A stretch of 24,496 bases of DNA, taken from a virus. The position numbers were made by a program, and so were the translations under genes. Positions 1 to 8,885 of this stretch are shown piece by piece. Positions within the stretch are counted from its first letter, which is position 1; each line of letters begins with the position of its first letter. The stretch covers positions 1-24,496 of the IMG/VR virus record IMGVR_UViG_3300007346_000225. The stretch is one strand, 5' to 3'. A model generated the notes under the pieces. The model saw nothing but the letters and a program-made list of their open reading frames with translations. It ran no database searches and had not been told where the DNA came from.

Positions 1-771
1 ATACGTAGCGCTGAAAAAGGCCGAGCAGTTGGCTTAGGTGTTTTAGGCTGGCATACTTTGTTGCAGCAAAAGGGAATTGCTTTTGAAGGATTATTAGCAC
101 AATTTAAAACACGTGAGATTTTTAGTAAAATTAAAATTGAGTCTGAAAGAGCGTCGAGAAAGCTTGCAGAAATATATGGGGAGCCGCTCTGGTGTGTGGG
201 TACTGGTATGCGTAACACTCATCTTCGGTCTGTGGCTCCTACAGTCTCTAATAGTAAGCTTAGTGGCAATATATCTCCTGGAATTGAGCCTTGGGCTGCC
301 AATGTATTTACAGAGCAATCGGCTAAAGGGACGTTTATACGCAAAAATAATGAACTTAAAAAAGTATTTAAAAAGATTGGTATTGATACCAAAGAAATTT
401 GGGATAAAATTTTGGAAGATGGTGGATCCGTTCAAGGAATTAAAGAACTCGATGGATGGTTTTACGATCACCTCGGACGACTAACTCAGGAAGATGGCGA
501 GCCAGTTAAAAATGTATTTAAAACATTTAAAGAAATAAACCAATTAGAATTGGTTGGTCAAGCGGGTATACGGCAAGATTATATAGATCAGTCAGTATCG
601 CTTAATTTAGCTTTCCCTTCAGAAGCAGAACCTAGATGGATTAATCAGGTTCATTTTGAAGCTTGGAAAAGAGGTATAAAAACATTATATTATATGCGTA
701 CAGAATCAGTATTGCGAGGCGATATAGCCGCAAAAGCAATGGATCCTAGTTGTATATCTTGTGATGGGTAA
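1..771 (+). CDS. nrdA: Ribonucleoside-diphosphate reductase class I, large (alpha) subunit, C-terminal part (5' end outside window)
   Basis: The frame is open from base 1, so the true start lies upstream. The TTG at 58 is internal, not a start. The 256 residues visible match the end of class I NrdA, which reduces ribonucleoside diphosphates to deoxyribonucleotides together with the NrdB radical subunit. Seen: the stretch RNTHLRSVAPTVSNSKLSG, aligned with the RNSxxxAxAPTAxxAxxxG loop of NrdA; IEPWAANVF just after it; the paired tyrosines in KTLYYMRTES near the C-terminus, which in the family relay the radical; and a terminal CISC (codons 751-762), the CxxC pair that is re-reduced by thioredoxin or glutaredoxin. 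The gene ends at a hairpin terminator and converges on the structural block. No nrdB lies in this window. Family assignment is firm; the regulator and start are not visible. Confidence 0.93.
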   Translation: MRSAEKGRAVGLGVLGWHTLLQQKGIAFEGLLAQFKTREIFSKIKIESERASRKLAEIYGEPLWCVGTGMRNTHLRSVAPTVSNSKLSGNISPGIEPWAANVFTEQSAKGTFIRKNNELKKVFKKIGIDTKEIWDKILEDGGSVQGIKELDGWFYDHLGRLTQEDGEPVKNVFKTFKEINQLELVGQAGIRQDYIDQSVSLNLAFPSEAEPRWINQVHFEAWKRGIKTLYYMRTESVLRGDIAAKAMDPSCISCDG

Positions 772-781
772 AAAAAATAAA

Positions 782-813
782 GGGGTAGCCGTAAATGGTT
801 ACCCCTTTTTTTT
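782..813. terminator. Bidirectional rho-independent terminator between nrdA and the structural block
   Basis: The 9-bp stem GGGGTAGCC / GGTTACCCC (one G-T wobble) has a 6-base loop. It is followed on the + strand by eight Ts (806-813). On the other side it is flanked by an A-rich run (770-781) that becomes a T-run when read on the minus strand. It lies in the 47-base gap between two convergent stop codons (771 and 819), so it can end transcripts coming from either side. Confidence 0.88.
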
Positions 814-818
814 ATTTA

Positions 819-1646
819 TTATCCTCGCTTTTTAAAATATTCTTTTTTCATAAAAGAATAAGGATTCGAGTCTTCACTTTCAAAACTTCCTAAAGATTGA
901 ATATTGTTAGAAAGCAAATCTGAATTATCATTTCCAATAGATGAAAAAGAGCTAAATATATTTTCAGTGTCAGTTTCTTGCTGGGCTTTTTTTGTAGCAA
1001 CCTCAGCACTAGCTCCTGATAAAGTTGAATCATTAGTAGGAGCATCATCTGTTTCACCAAATCCTCTTATTGGTGCAGCTTGCTCTCCTCTTGCTAATTG
1101 ACTAGCAAAGTTTCTAAGATATTGTTTTCTAGCTTCACTTCTTTTTTTCTTTAAAGCTGCTGCATCTTGAAATGTAGCTTTATCCCCCATTCTAAACGCT
1201 AATCTTTCAATAGATTTATCTTTTCTACTTTGCTTTTTATCAGCTCTATCTTTCATTTTTTCAAGCTTAGCTAATTTTTGCTTGTCAGATTCAGATAAAG
1301 AACGCTCTTTTTTTGCTTTGATATTTTCTCCTTTAACAGAAGTGTCCAGCTTTTTAATTTTAGCGTCTGTAATACTACTAGCTACTGATTGTTTTTTTCT
1401 TTTAGGTGTAGAACTTTTAGGTGCAGAAGAAGAGGTTTCAGAAAAGCCCATTGTATTTTTTATTTTTTCTACTTGAGCTTTTTGAGCAGCATTATCTTTA
1501 ATTTTTTTATTTCTAGCATCTCTACTTTCAATAAATTGTTTTCTATTTTTTTCCGCTTGCTCTTCTTTTTTGCGCTGAGACATAAGCTTAACGCCATATT
1601 TATCATAACCAGGTTTACCAGCGTTTGGATTTGTTTTTTTAGCCAT
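819..1646 (-). CDS. Very basic, low-complexity phage protein, function unknown
   Basis: 275 residues, ATG at 1646, two bases after the stop of the giant gene; it is the last gene of the block. Residues about 1-185 are extremely rich in lysine, arginine, glutamine and alanine, for example MAKKTNPNAGKPGYDKYG at the start and several KK/KR clusters, with predicted helical charged segments. Residues about 190-265 switch to a Ser/Asp/Asn/Thr-rich acidic tail. It has no membrane segment, signal peptide or enzyme motif that I recognise. The composition fits a disordered nucleic-acid-binding or virion-packaged protein, and the position directly after the putative ejection proteins supports a virion role, but both are inference. 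The bidirectional hairpin follows its stop. Confidence 0.75.
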   Translation of the reverse strand: MAKKTNPNAGKPGYDKYGVKLMSQRKKEEQAEKNRKQFIESRDARNKKIKDNAAQKAQVEKIKNTMGFSETSSSAPKSSTPKRKKQSVASSITDAKIKKLDTSVKGENIKAKKERSLSESDKQKLAKLEKMKDRADKKQSRKDKSIERLAFRMGDKATFQDAAALKKKRSEARKQYLRNFASQLARGEQAAPIRGFGETDDAPTNDSTLSGASAEVATKKAQQETDTENIFSSFSSIGNDNSDLLSNNIQSLGSFESEDSNPYSFMKKEYFKKRG

Positions 1647-1648
1647 AA

Positions 1649-4600
1649 TTAATTAATTTGTTTTTCTGCTTTATTCGCAGCTTTTTCCCAAGGCAAAGCT
1701 GGAGAGCCTTCAATATATAATTTTCCCTTGTAATCTATTTTTTTATCGGGAGTTCTTTTATATTTCTCGTTGTTCCAATAAATAAAATTTTTATCATAGT
1801 TTAATTTACCAGACTTCATATCTTCTTGATGCTTTTTTTCATGAGCTATAACCTGCTTCTTTTTTGTAGGTGATAACCCATTAGCAACTTCTATAGTGCC
1901 ATTTTTATTAGCTCTACCCAATACTCCTTTTGGTAAACTATTTGAAAAATCTTTTTTAAATAAAGGTAAACCTTTTTGAATTCTCTTTTTAGCGTACTCT
2001 TTACGCTCCTCTTTATTCATTTTTTGGTAAGCTTGCATTCTTTTAAGCTTAGGATCAATTTTAGGACCATACTTTTTCATAAAAGCCTTTTTAATTGTAT
2101 CAGCTTTCTTTTGCTCTTTATCTTTCTTTTGTTGAGCCTGTATCATTCCCAAATCCCATTCGCTATAACCTAAAGCTAAACCAATAGATTGCCACAATTC
2201 AGTATCTTGATCAACTGCAGTTTTTAAGTTGTTCATTTTACGCACAGCTCTATCTAAAGGTATATTAGCTAATGCAGAAACGGTTTGTCCTACAGCCATA
2301 TAAGCTGGATTGTCAATATCAAAACCTCTAGTTTTCATTTTTTCAATCTCTTGCTTATAAGTAAACGTTCTACCAACAGACTGTAGCTTTCTTATTTTAG
2401 AATCTACAGGTGGTGATATACTTGTTATTTTAGCTGCAGCTTTAGTATAATCTGGTCTTCCGCTATTGTATTGTTTAATAGCTTCCATAACAATGTTCTT
2501 AATCATCGCTACGCCAGCCCCATACACACCTGAACCTCTTAATAAAGTATCAGCAATACCATTACCAATCCTACCGATCTTTTCTTTTTCATCATCATCT
2601 TCTTCATCAGAAAATAACATTGCAAACATTGCAGACTGTAAAGCTGTAAATATAATATTTTGAACAGCTCCATAATAAGCAAGTTTAGAAAGATTAGTCT
2701 TCCAGTCGCCGCGTCCATTAAAGAGATCTAAAGCAGCTTTTTTAGTCAATCTAGTATATTGCATAGGTGTGTTAGCAAAAGCTAATACAACGCGCCCTAA
2801 TGGACTTGCCTGCTGCATAGAAACTCTATCAGGTCTTGACGACTGCTGAGATTCTTCAGTTGTTTCTTTAAAATCTAAAAACGCTTGCTCTTTTGCCTGC
2901 TCTTCAGTAAGTCCGTCTTTCATTAACGACTTAATTCTGTTTCTATAAAAAGCAGCACCTCCAATTGATATTGCAAAACTATCTGCAAGTTGAGTTGGTA
3001 AAAAACCTTTCTTTAATACAGCAGCCAATGCAGCTCTAACTTTGTTGTCAGAAGTTGAAGCAGCTCTAGCTATTTCATCAGCATTAACATCTGTTTTTAA
3101 TCCACCTCTTCTTTGTTTTAAAAAGTCAGAATTAAATATTTCAGAAAAATCAGCCCAATACTGTTTTTGATTTGCAAACGCAGCAGCAACTCTCAATGGA
3201 TTATTATCTGTAAAGTTTAAATAGTTAACTGCCGATATTGTTTGTAGCAATGCAGATCTAGTGTTAAAGAACATTATAGTACCTACAGAGTCATTAACCC
3301 AGTTCATAAACTGATTAGTTAATTTATTAGCACCTGTAGGTCTATTGCGACCGGTCTTCATTCTATAAAGCATATCGCTTAACGCTTCAGTGTAATCTTC
3401 ACCGTAGATAGCACGAAGTTTATTCATGTTATCTTTGCTATACACTGTATCTACGTTTTCTTGCCACTGGCTTAAGTACTGTTCTCTACTAGCTGTATTT
3501 GTATAATTAACTAAATCAGTAGTTATTGTACCGGCTAACCAATCACCTGTTGGTGCTGGATAACCATCTAGAGTTAAACCTTGTATTTGCTCTGCAAAAC
3601 TTTTTAGCTCAGGCTTGCTTTCAATATATTTATTTATTGCTTCAATATCTTTTTTAGCAACATTATCAGGCAGCATACCTTGCTGGTCCCATAAATATAA
3701 TCTTATAGCCTCTTCATTACTAAAATCTCTTACAGCGTCATTACCTAACTTAGCGGGTGAATTTTTAATTTGCTTTTTAAGCTCGGTCCACTGTGTCATA
3801 GACTGCTGCTTAGCTATTTCAAAATCACGAATACCTCTTGCGTAAACATCGGTAATATTTTCTTTATACCATTTAAGATTTCTATCACCCTCAGCTCCCT
3901 TACCAAGCGTAGGATATATTAATCCCATATAGTCTTCAGCTGAATAAGGTACAAAAAACTTAAAAGGATTATTTTTCTTTCCAAGCTTTATAGCTCTAGC
4001 TTCAGAATATGTAGCATCAGCTGCAACCCCTTTAACTCTTTCAAGCAAATTATTAAAATCGTCGCTAAGATTTTTGCTAGCCAGAGCTCTTTGTGTTCTT
4101 GATTTTACATCAACTGTTTTTAAAGCTTCTTTTACAGCGGTAACATTTTTAATTGCATCATCTGCAAAATAAAAATCATTATACCCTTCTTTAGTTTTAC
4201 CTAATATCCAGTCTGCTTTTGCCTTCGCAGTGCCGTCTCCAAGCCCAACAATATTTTCTTTTTTAAAGTTTATACCAGCTAAGCTTAAAAACTTTTGTAT
4301 TGCATCAGCGGCGTCAGCGGGTCTAGCGGTAAGAACAAATAAATCTTCATTTCCTCTAGCGTCCGCTATTTTTTTAGCAACATTAAATAAAGGTCCTTTT
4401 TTACCATCAATTACTTTGCTAAATTCTGAAAAATCAAATTTTGCGCCTTTGTCTTTTAGCTCTTGATCTCTTTTTGCATATTCAGTTGCATTAAGACTAC
4501 CAGTAGTGCCGTTGGGCAAAGTATATTTAACTTGAGAATTACTTTTAGCTAAAGTGTCATCAAAATCAAATACTCTTATTTTTTTAACTGGATCAACAGA

Positions 4601-7600
4601 CTTGCTTGCTAATATTCTTTCCGTAGCAATTGGTTGTCCTGTAGCGTCTACACCGTATACTTCTTGAAAAGTGCCTCCGTTTAAATCTATAATACTTGAA
4701 GGATCTAAACCTCCATCAAACAAAGCAACAGTTGGATTAAAATACCTTTCTGTCCAGCTATTTGAAAATACTTTCCAGCCTTCTGGCATTCCGGTTCCTA
4801 AACCAGCATCACCTAGTTTATAATTTAAAGCTTTATCTAATGCTATTACTTTATAGTTATTTTTAACAGCTTTAAAATCTTGATAAAAATTTCTATTAGA
4901 AAGTATACTGTCTAGTAAATACAAATAAGCACCAGTAGCGGGCATTGCATGTTCAAATTCAAACAGCCTCCTGCCATCTCCTTTAACATTTAATGATCTG
5001 CCTATAACTTCAGCACCTAATCTATGTGGATGATTTTTTACATTAGCTACTAACTTAAAATAGTTTCCAAATACAATAGCTGCATTTTTATCTTTCTTAA
5101 TAGCATCGTGAATTCTTTTCCACATTTCGTCAAAAACTAAACCATTTTGTTCATTGAACTTAGCAGTTGTGCCGTTTTCAAAATTTTGTTTTTGTTTAGC
5201 TTCAGTATTACCTACAGCTTTACCATTTTCATACAATCTTCTTGTATAATCAGTAACGCCTGGAATATCATCACCCCAGTTTTTAAAATTATTATATGAA
5301 TCTTTTAATTTATTTCTATAATAATTATATACTTCATCTCTTTCTTGCTCAGTAAAAGACCTAGATTTACCACCTATAACTCTTTTACTGTGAGTAAACA
5401 TTCCTGTTCCTTCTCCTGTAAATAAAAACTTTTTAGGAAATATTGGAAATACATATTTTTCTAAGTCAGATATATATTTATCTATGTTTTCTTTTTTTCT
5501 TAAATCATATATACCTCTACCTAAATATTTATTTAAAAGCTTATTAACATCACCTGTTTCTAATCTAAACTCTCTATCTAAACTAGACTTAGGCTTATCA
5601 AATTGACTTTTACTAGCTAAAACAACACCGTGCTTCTTTTTAAATATTTCAGCAGTAGCAGGATCTTTTTTAGCAAATTCAATTCTAGCCTCATTTGCTA
5701 ATTGTCTAGCTATAGCATTATTTAAAGACTTTTTACGATCAGCTCTTGTTGATGCTTTTTCGTCCGTAGCTTCATAATAATCTATAAACTCTTCTTTTGT
5801 TGGTGGGTTTGTATTCCAATCTGCAGATATACCGCCACCTTTTTGAAAGTCTATATTATTTAATGCAGCATCTAATAACGCTTCATAATTCTTATTTAAA
5901 TACTTAGAAAAATCATCTGAATTTTTAGTGTTTTTACCTAATTCATTTTTAATATCATTAAATAATTGCTTACTAAAAATATCATTAAAAGCCTTATTTC
6001 TAGCAGAAAGCTTTTTAACATCAGATGTTTGTTTTCCTTCTAAAGATTTATCTGCCTTTATAGCCGCTAATTCTGCTAATTTATTTGTTTTTTCTGAAAG
6101 CTCTTTAGGCAGCTTTAAAGCTTCAGCTATAGGTTTTTTAGTTGAAACTTCGTCTGGTGCTTTTTCTTCAGCCGTAACAGCTTTAGCTTCTGTTACATCT
6201 GTTGTAATACCTACACCGCCTTCTTCAACTATAGATTCAATACCTAATTGCTTTGCTAATCTATTAGATCTTTGAAATGCTCTAATGCTAACAAATTTAT
6301 CAATGTCCTGCTTTGCGGGATCATATTCTTGATCTACTATCGTAGCCAAGTCTGAAATCATTGCATTTTTATATTCCTGTCTACTTACGCCTTCTTTAGC
6401 TTCTTGTGGTATTGGATCATATAATCTTTTAGTTACCGCCTCAACTATTGGCGCCACTTCTTGGCCAAATTCAGATTTTACAAAATCAAAAGTTTCCTGT
6501 CCTTGTGGCGTTTTAAGTAAACTTTGTTGAACTAAAGTTCTTTTATCCCCATATTTTTCAAGTAAGCCTTTTAAATTTGAACGGGAATCTTTTCTAGCTT
6601 TTTTAGCTTCTTTCTGAATGTCTTCAGTTTTAATTAGCCTTCCTTCAAAACCTTCTTTAGCCCCTCTTATTAAAGCTTGTCTTAATCCGCCTTTTGAAAT
6701 ATCTTTATTATAATCTTTTATAAAGTTATAAACATCTTTACCAGAATCAAATTTTCTTTTAATACCTACAGCGTCAAATATTTTTCTAAATTGATCACCT
6801 ATTTTTGTAAATAAGTTTTCATTAAATTTTAAATCACCAGTAGCAGTAGCATCAGAAAATAAAGCTAAAACTTCTTCACCCCTTACAGCTTCTTTTTCGG
6901 TTTTGTATAATTCTAATCTGTCCTTAAAAACAGAATCTTTTACTTCATTACTATTTAATTTATCAATTTCTGTTTTTAAAGCATTGCCTAATGATACAGC
7001 TGTAGCCGGACTATCTTGTAAAGTTTTAAATAATACAGCGTGAAGAAATTCGTGGGACCCTACATTTATAGCGCCTGTTTTTTTAGAAACTTCTTCATTT
7101 ATTATTATTTCTTGGCTGCCATCAGGGTTTTGTATTATAGTACCGTCATTACTTTCGGCTAATACTTTTGATTGCTTTGTTTTTCTTTTATCTTTAGAAA
7201 GCAAATAATTTTCAACCTCTTGCGATGTTCCAAATCTTTTAAATGAAAGGTTATCCAGTTTACTAGATAAACCTTCAATTGTTTTAAGATTTTTTTCTAA
7301 ATCAGCATCTGATCTATTTATAGCGTCAGATTTAATTTTAGTTAACTCTTGTATACTATTATTAATATTTGAATTTATTTCTTCTAAAAGTATATTTTGA
7401 TCTTCTTTGGTTATTTCACCATTTTCAAATCTTGAATTAACTTTATCTTGTTTTTGTTCTAATTTAGTTACTTTATCATATTCCTTTGATGCTCGATAAA
7501 CTTCATTATCAGTCATTGCATTAAACATTTTATTGTTTTGCAATATAACCTCAGCAGCTTCTTGCTGCTTTTCTTTTATTTGTTTATCAATAGCTTTTTT

Positions 7601-8881
7601 TACTTCTTTGTCTTTTGTGGCTGTTTTTTGCTCACGTAAAGTTTCTACGTCCTCTAAAGCTTTTCTAATATATTTTGATTCAAAAACAGAACGCATAGCT
7701 GTTGCAGCTTTTAATTTATCTGTTTTATCAATTAATAAATTTGATTTACCCCCGCGCAAAATTCCGCCACCAACAAAGCCCTGTAAATATGACTCCAATC
7801 CTTCTTCTGAAAATATTGCATCAGCAAAAGCTTCTGTTTTATTTTCACCTTTAGCGCCAGCTATATTGGCCGCATCTAATCCGGTTTGAGCCAATTCAGT
7901 TAATCCTTCTTTGTTTCCAGACAATAGTGCTGCAGCAATAGTTTTATTAATGCCGCTTTGAACAGCTTTATTCATTATTGCCTTACCAGCACCTTCTAAA
8001 CCAGATCTTTCTAATATAGCGCTCATTGCTCCTATTGTAGCCGGAAGCGCAACTTTATCTTCGTTGTCTCTTATTAAATCTGAAAGTGTCTTGCCTTTTT
8101 GGGCAGCTAAGGTATCATTGTAATCAATATATGATCTTCCAATTAAATCAGTAGCTAAACCGCCTCCTTGTGTTAGCAAGTTTATAGCTAAAGAAGATCC
8201 TATAGAAGTAATACCATTTACCACTCCTGCGGCAATTTCACCTATATCACCTTCTTTAAAACCTTTAACTATTGATCCGGTTTTACCCATTTCAGCTTCT
8301 TGCAACTTTTGTTGTTGTATTGCAAAATCTAAATCTTCTTTAGATAAACCTTCTTTAAAAAATTCTGGTATTTTTTCGTTAGCGACAAAAGCATCAATAG
8401 CCTCATCTCCAAATATACCTCTAAATATTTTATTACTAGCTACTACAGTGTTGGGTATAAATTGTTGGAATTGGTCAGCAACATTAGTTATACTATTAAC
8501 CATTTTATCTGTAGTGGATAATTCGCCTTGTGCTTTTTCTTTAGCTAATCTTTCGTTTATTTTATTGCGCAATTCAATTTCTTGCCTTGCTTCTCTTTCT
8601 TGATATGTTTCGTTTCTTTCAACGTCTGGCTTAAATATTTGGTCTACAATACCTAAAGCAGGATCTTCACTTTGTAATTCCGACGAACCACTTTCCAACT
8701 GCAATCCCGTATCGGGTCTTTGCCCTGCTGCAGGTGCAGTTATCTCCGCAACAGGTTCGGGCTTTTCCACTTGAACTTCTTGTTCTTCCAAAGTAGCATT
8801 AGGAAATTTTTTAAGAAATTCTTCCTCTCTATTTGGAGCAACATTATATTTTACTCCATCTACAATATAAATTTTATTCAT
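1649..8881 (-). CDS. Giant multi-domain virion/ejection protein with two HExxH motifs and a HAD phosphatase domain
   Basis: 2410 residues counted from ATG at 8881. An in-frame TTG at 8896 would overlap the previous gene and is rejected. Seen in order: an N-terminal motif IYIVDGVKYNV...FLKKFPNA (1-30); a Gly/Ala-rich hydrophobic patch (about 215-245); HEFLH at 610-614, followed by EE at 669-670, a gluzincin-like arrangement; a complete HAD set, DFDDT (D1439, D1441), LTAR (T1518) and FADD (D1574, D1575); a helical region (about 1860-2090) resembling C-terminal parts of large polyvalent phage proteins; a hydrophobic segment (about 2068-2092) followed by an acidic DEEDDDEKEK; and a second HEKKH at 2347-2351. 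Its place after 14- and 15-like genes matches T7 gene 16, the large ejected protein, but I see no lytic transglycosylase motif and no RNA-polymerase catalytic motif. Virion/ejection role is inferred; enzyme motifs are seen, activities unproven. Confidence 0.85.
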   Translation of the reverse strand: MNKIYIVDGVKYNVAPNREEEFLKKFPNATLEEQEVQVEKPEPVAEITAPAAGQRPDTGLQLESGSSELQSEDPALGIVDQIFKPDVERNETYQEREARQEIELRNKINERLAKEKAQGELSTTDKMVNSITNVADQFQQFIPNTVVASNKIFRGIFGDEAIDAFVANEKIPEFFKEGLSKEDLDFAIQQQKLQEAEMGKTGSIVKGFKEGDIGEIAAGVVNGITSIGSSLAINLLTQGGGLATDLIGRSYIDYNDTLAAQKGKTLSDLIRDNEDKVALPATIGAMSAILERSGLEGAGKAIMNKAVQSGINKTIAAALLSGNKEGLTELAQTGLDAANIAGAKGENKTEAFADAIFSEEGLESYLQGFVGGGILRGGKSNLLIDKTDKLKAATAMRSVFESKYIRKALEDVETLREQKTATKDKEVKKAIDKQIKEKQQEAAEVILQNNKMFNAMTDNEVYRASKEYDKVTKLEQKQDKVNSRFENGEITKEDQNILLEEINSNINNSIQELTKIKSDAINRSDADLEKNLKTIEGLSSKLDNLSFKRFGTSQEVENYLLSKDKRKTKQSKVLAESNDGTIIQNPDGSQEIIINEEVSKKTGAINVGSHEFLHAVLFKTLQDSPATAVSLGNALKTEIDKLNSNEVKDSVFKDRLELYKTEKEAVRGEEVLALFSDATATGDLKFNENLFTKIGDQFRKIFDAVGIKRKFDSGKDVYNFIKDYNKDISKGGLRQALIRGAKEGFEGRLIKTEDIQKEAKKARKDSRSNLKGLLEKYGDKRTLVQQSLLKTPQGQETFDFVKSEFGQEVAPIVEAVTKRLYDPIPQEAKEGVSRQEYKNAMISDLATIVDQEYDPAKQDIDKFVSIRAFQRSNRLAKQLGIESIVEEGGVGITTDVTEAKAVTAEEKAPDEVSTKKPIAEALKLPKELSEKTNKLAELAAIKADKSLEGKQTSDVKKLSARNKAFNDIFSKQLFNDIKNELGKNTKNSDDFSKYLNKNYEALLDAALNNIDFQKGGGISADWNTNPPTKEEFIDYYEATDEKASTRADRKKSLNNAIARQLANEARIEFAKKDPATAEIFKKKHGVVLASKSQFDKPKSSLDREFRLETGDVNKLLNKYLGRGIYDLRKKENIDKYISDLEKYVFPIFPKKFLFTGEGTGMFTHSKRVIGGKSRSFTEQERDEVYNYYRNKLKDSYNNFKNWGDDIPGVTDYTRRLYENGKAVGNTEAKQKQNFENGTTAKFNEQNGLVFDEMWKRIHDAIKKDKNAAIVFGNYFKLVANVKNHPHRLGAEVIGRSLNVKGDGRRLFEFEHAMPATGAYLYLLDSILSNRNFYQDFKAVKNNYKVIALDKALNYKLGDAGLGTGMPEGWKVFSNSWTERYFNPTVALFDGGLDPSSIIDLNGGTFQEVYGVDATGQPIATERILASKSVDPVKKIRVFDFDDTLAKSNSQVKYTLPNGTTGSLNATEYAKRDQELKDKGAKFDFSEFSKVIDGKKGPLFNVAKKIADARGNEDLFVLTARPADAADAIQKFLSLAGINFKKENIVGLGDGTAKAKADWILGKTKEGYNDFYFADDAIKNVTAVKEALKTVDVKSRTQRALASKNLSDDFNNLLERVKGVAADATYSEARAIKLGKKNNPFKFFVPYSAEDYMGLIYPTLGKGAEGDRNLKWYKENITDVYARGIRDFEIAKQQSMTQWTELKKQIKNSPAKLGNDAVRDFSNEEAIRLYLWDQQGMLPDNVAKKDIEAINKYIESKPELKSFAEQIQGLTLDGYPAPTGDWLAGTITTDLVNYTNTASREQYLSQWQENVDTVYSKDNMNKLRAIYGEDYTEALSDMLYRMKTGRNRPTGANKLTNQFMNWVNDSVGTIMFFNTRSALLQTISAVNYLNFTDNNPLRVAAAFANQKQYWADFSEIFNSDFLKQRRGGLKTDVNADEIARAASTSDNKVRAALAAVLKKGFLPTQLADSFAISIGGAAFYRNRIKSLMKDGLTEEQAKEQAFLDFKETTEESQQSSRPDRVSMQQASPLGRVVLAFANTPMQYTRLTKKAALDLFNGRGDWKTNLSKLAYYGAVQNIIFTALQSAMFAMLFSDEEDDDEKEKIGRIGNGIADTLLRGSGVYGAGVAMIKNIVMEAIKQYNSGRPDYTKAAAKITSISPPVDSKIRKLQSVGRTFTYKQEIEKMKTRGFDIDNPAYMAVGQTVSALANIPLDRAVRKMNNLKTAVDQDTELWQSIGLALGYSEWDLGMIQAQQKKDKEQKKADTIKKAFMKKYGPKIDPKLKRMQAYQKMNKEERKEYAKKRIQKGLPLFKKDFSNSLPKGVLGRANKNGTIEVANGLSPTKKKQVIAHEKKHQEDMKSGKLNYDKNFIYWNNEKYKRTPDKKIDYKGKLYIEGSPALPWEKAANKAEKQIN

Positions 8882-8885
8882 ATTA

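Noticed and set aside
113-484. 123-codon frame overlapping nrdA on the same strand
   Set aside because: The in-register nrdA frame carries family motifs; the other frame has none.
4550-4570. DFDD as a possible RNA-polymerase DxDxD catalytic loop in the giant protein
   Set aside because: It is followed by T and by LTAR and FADD at the spacings of HAD motifs I, II and IV; no other polymerase motif is seen.
5928-6275. 115-codon and similar + strand frames opposite the giant gene
   Set aside because: All lie inside a well-supported 2410-codon gene, have no leader or motif, and arise from biased codon use.
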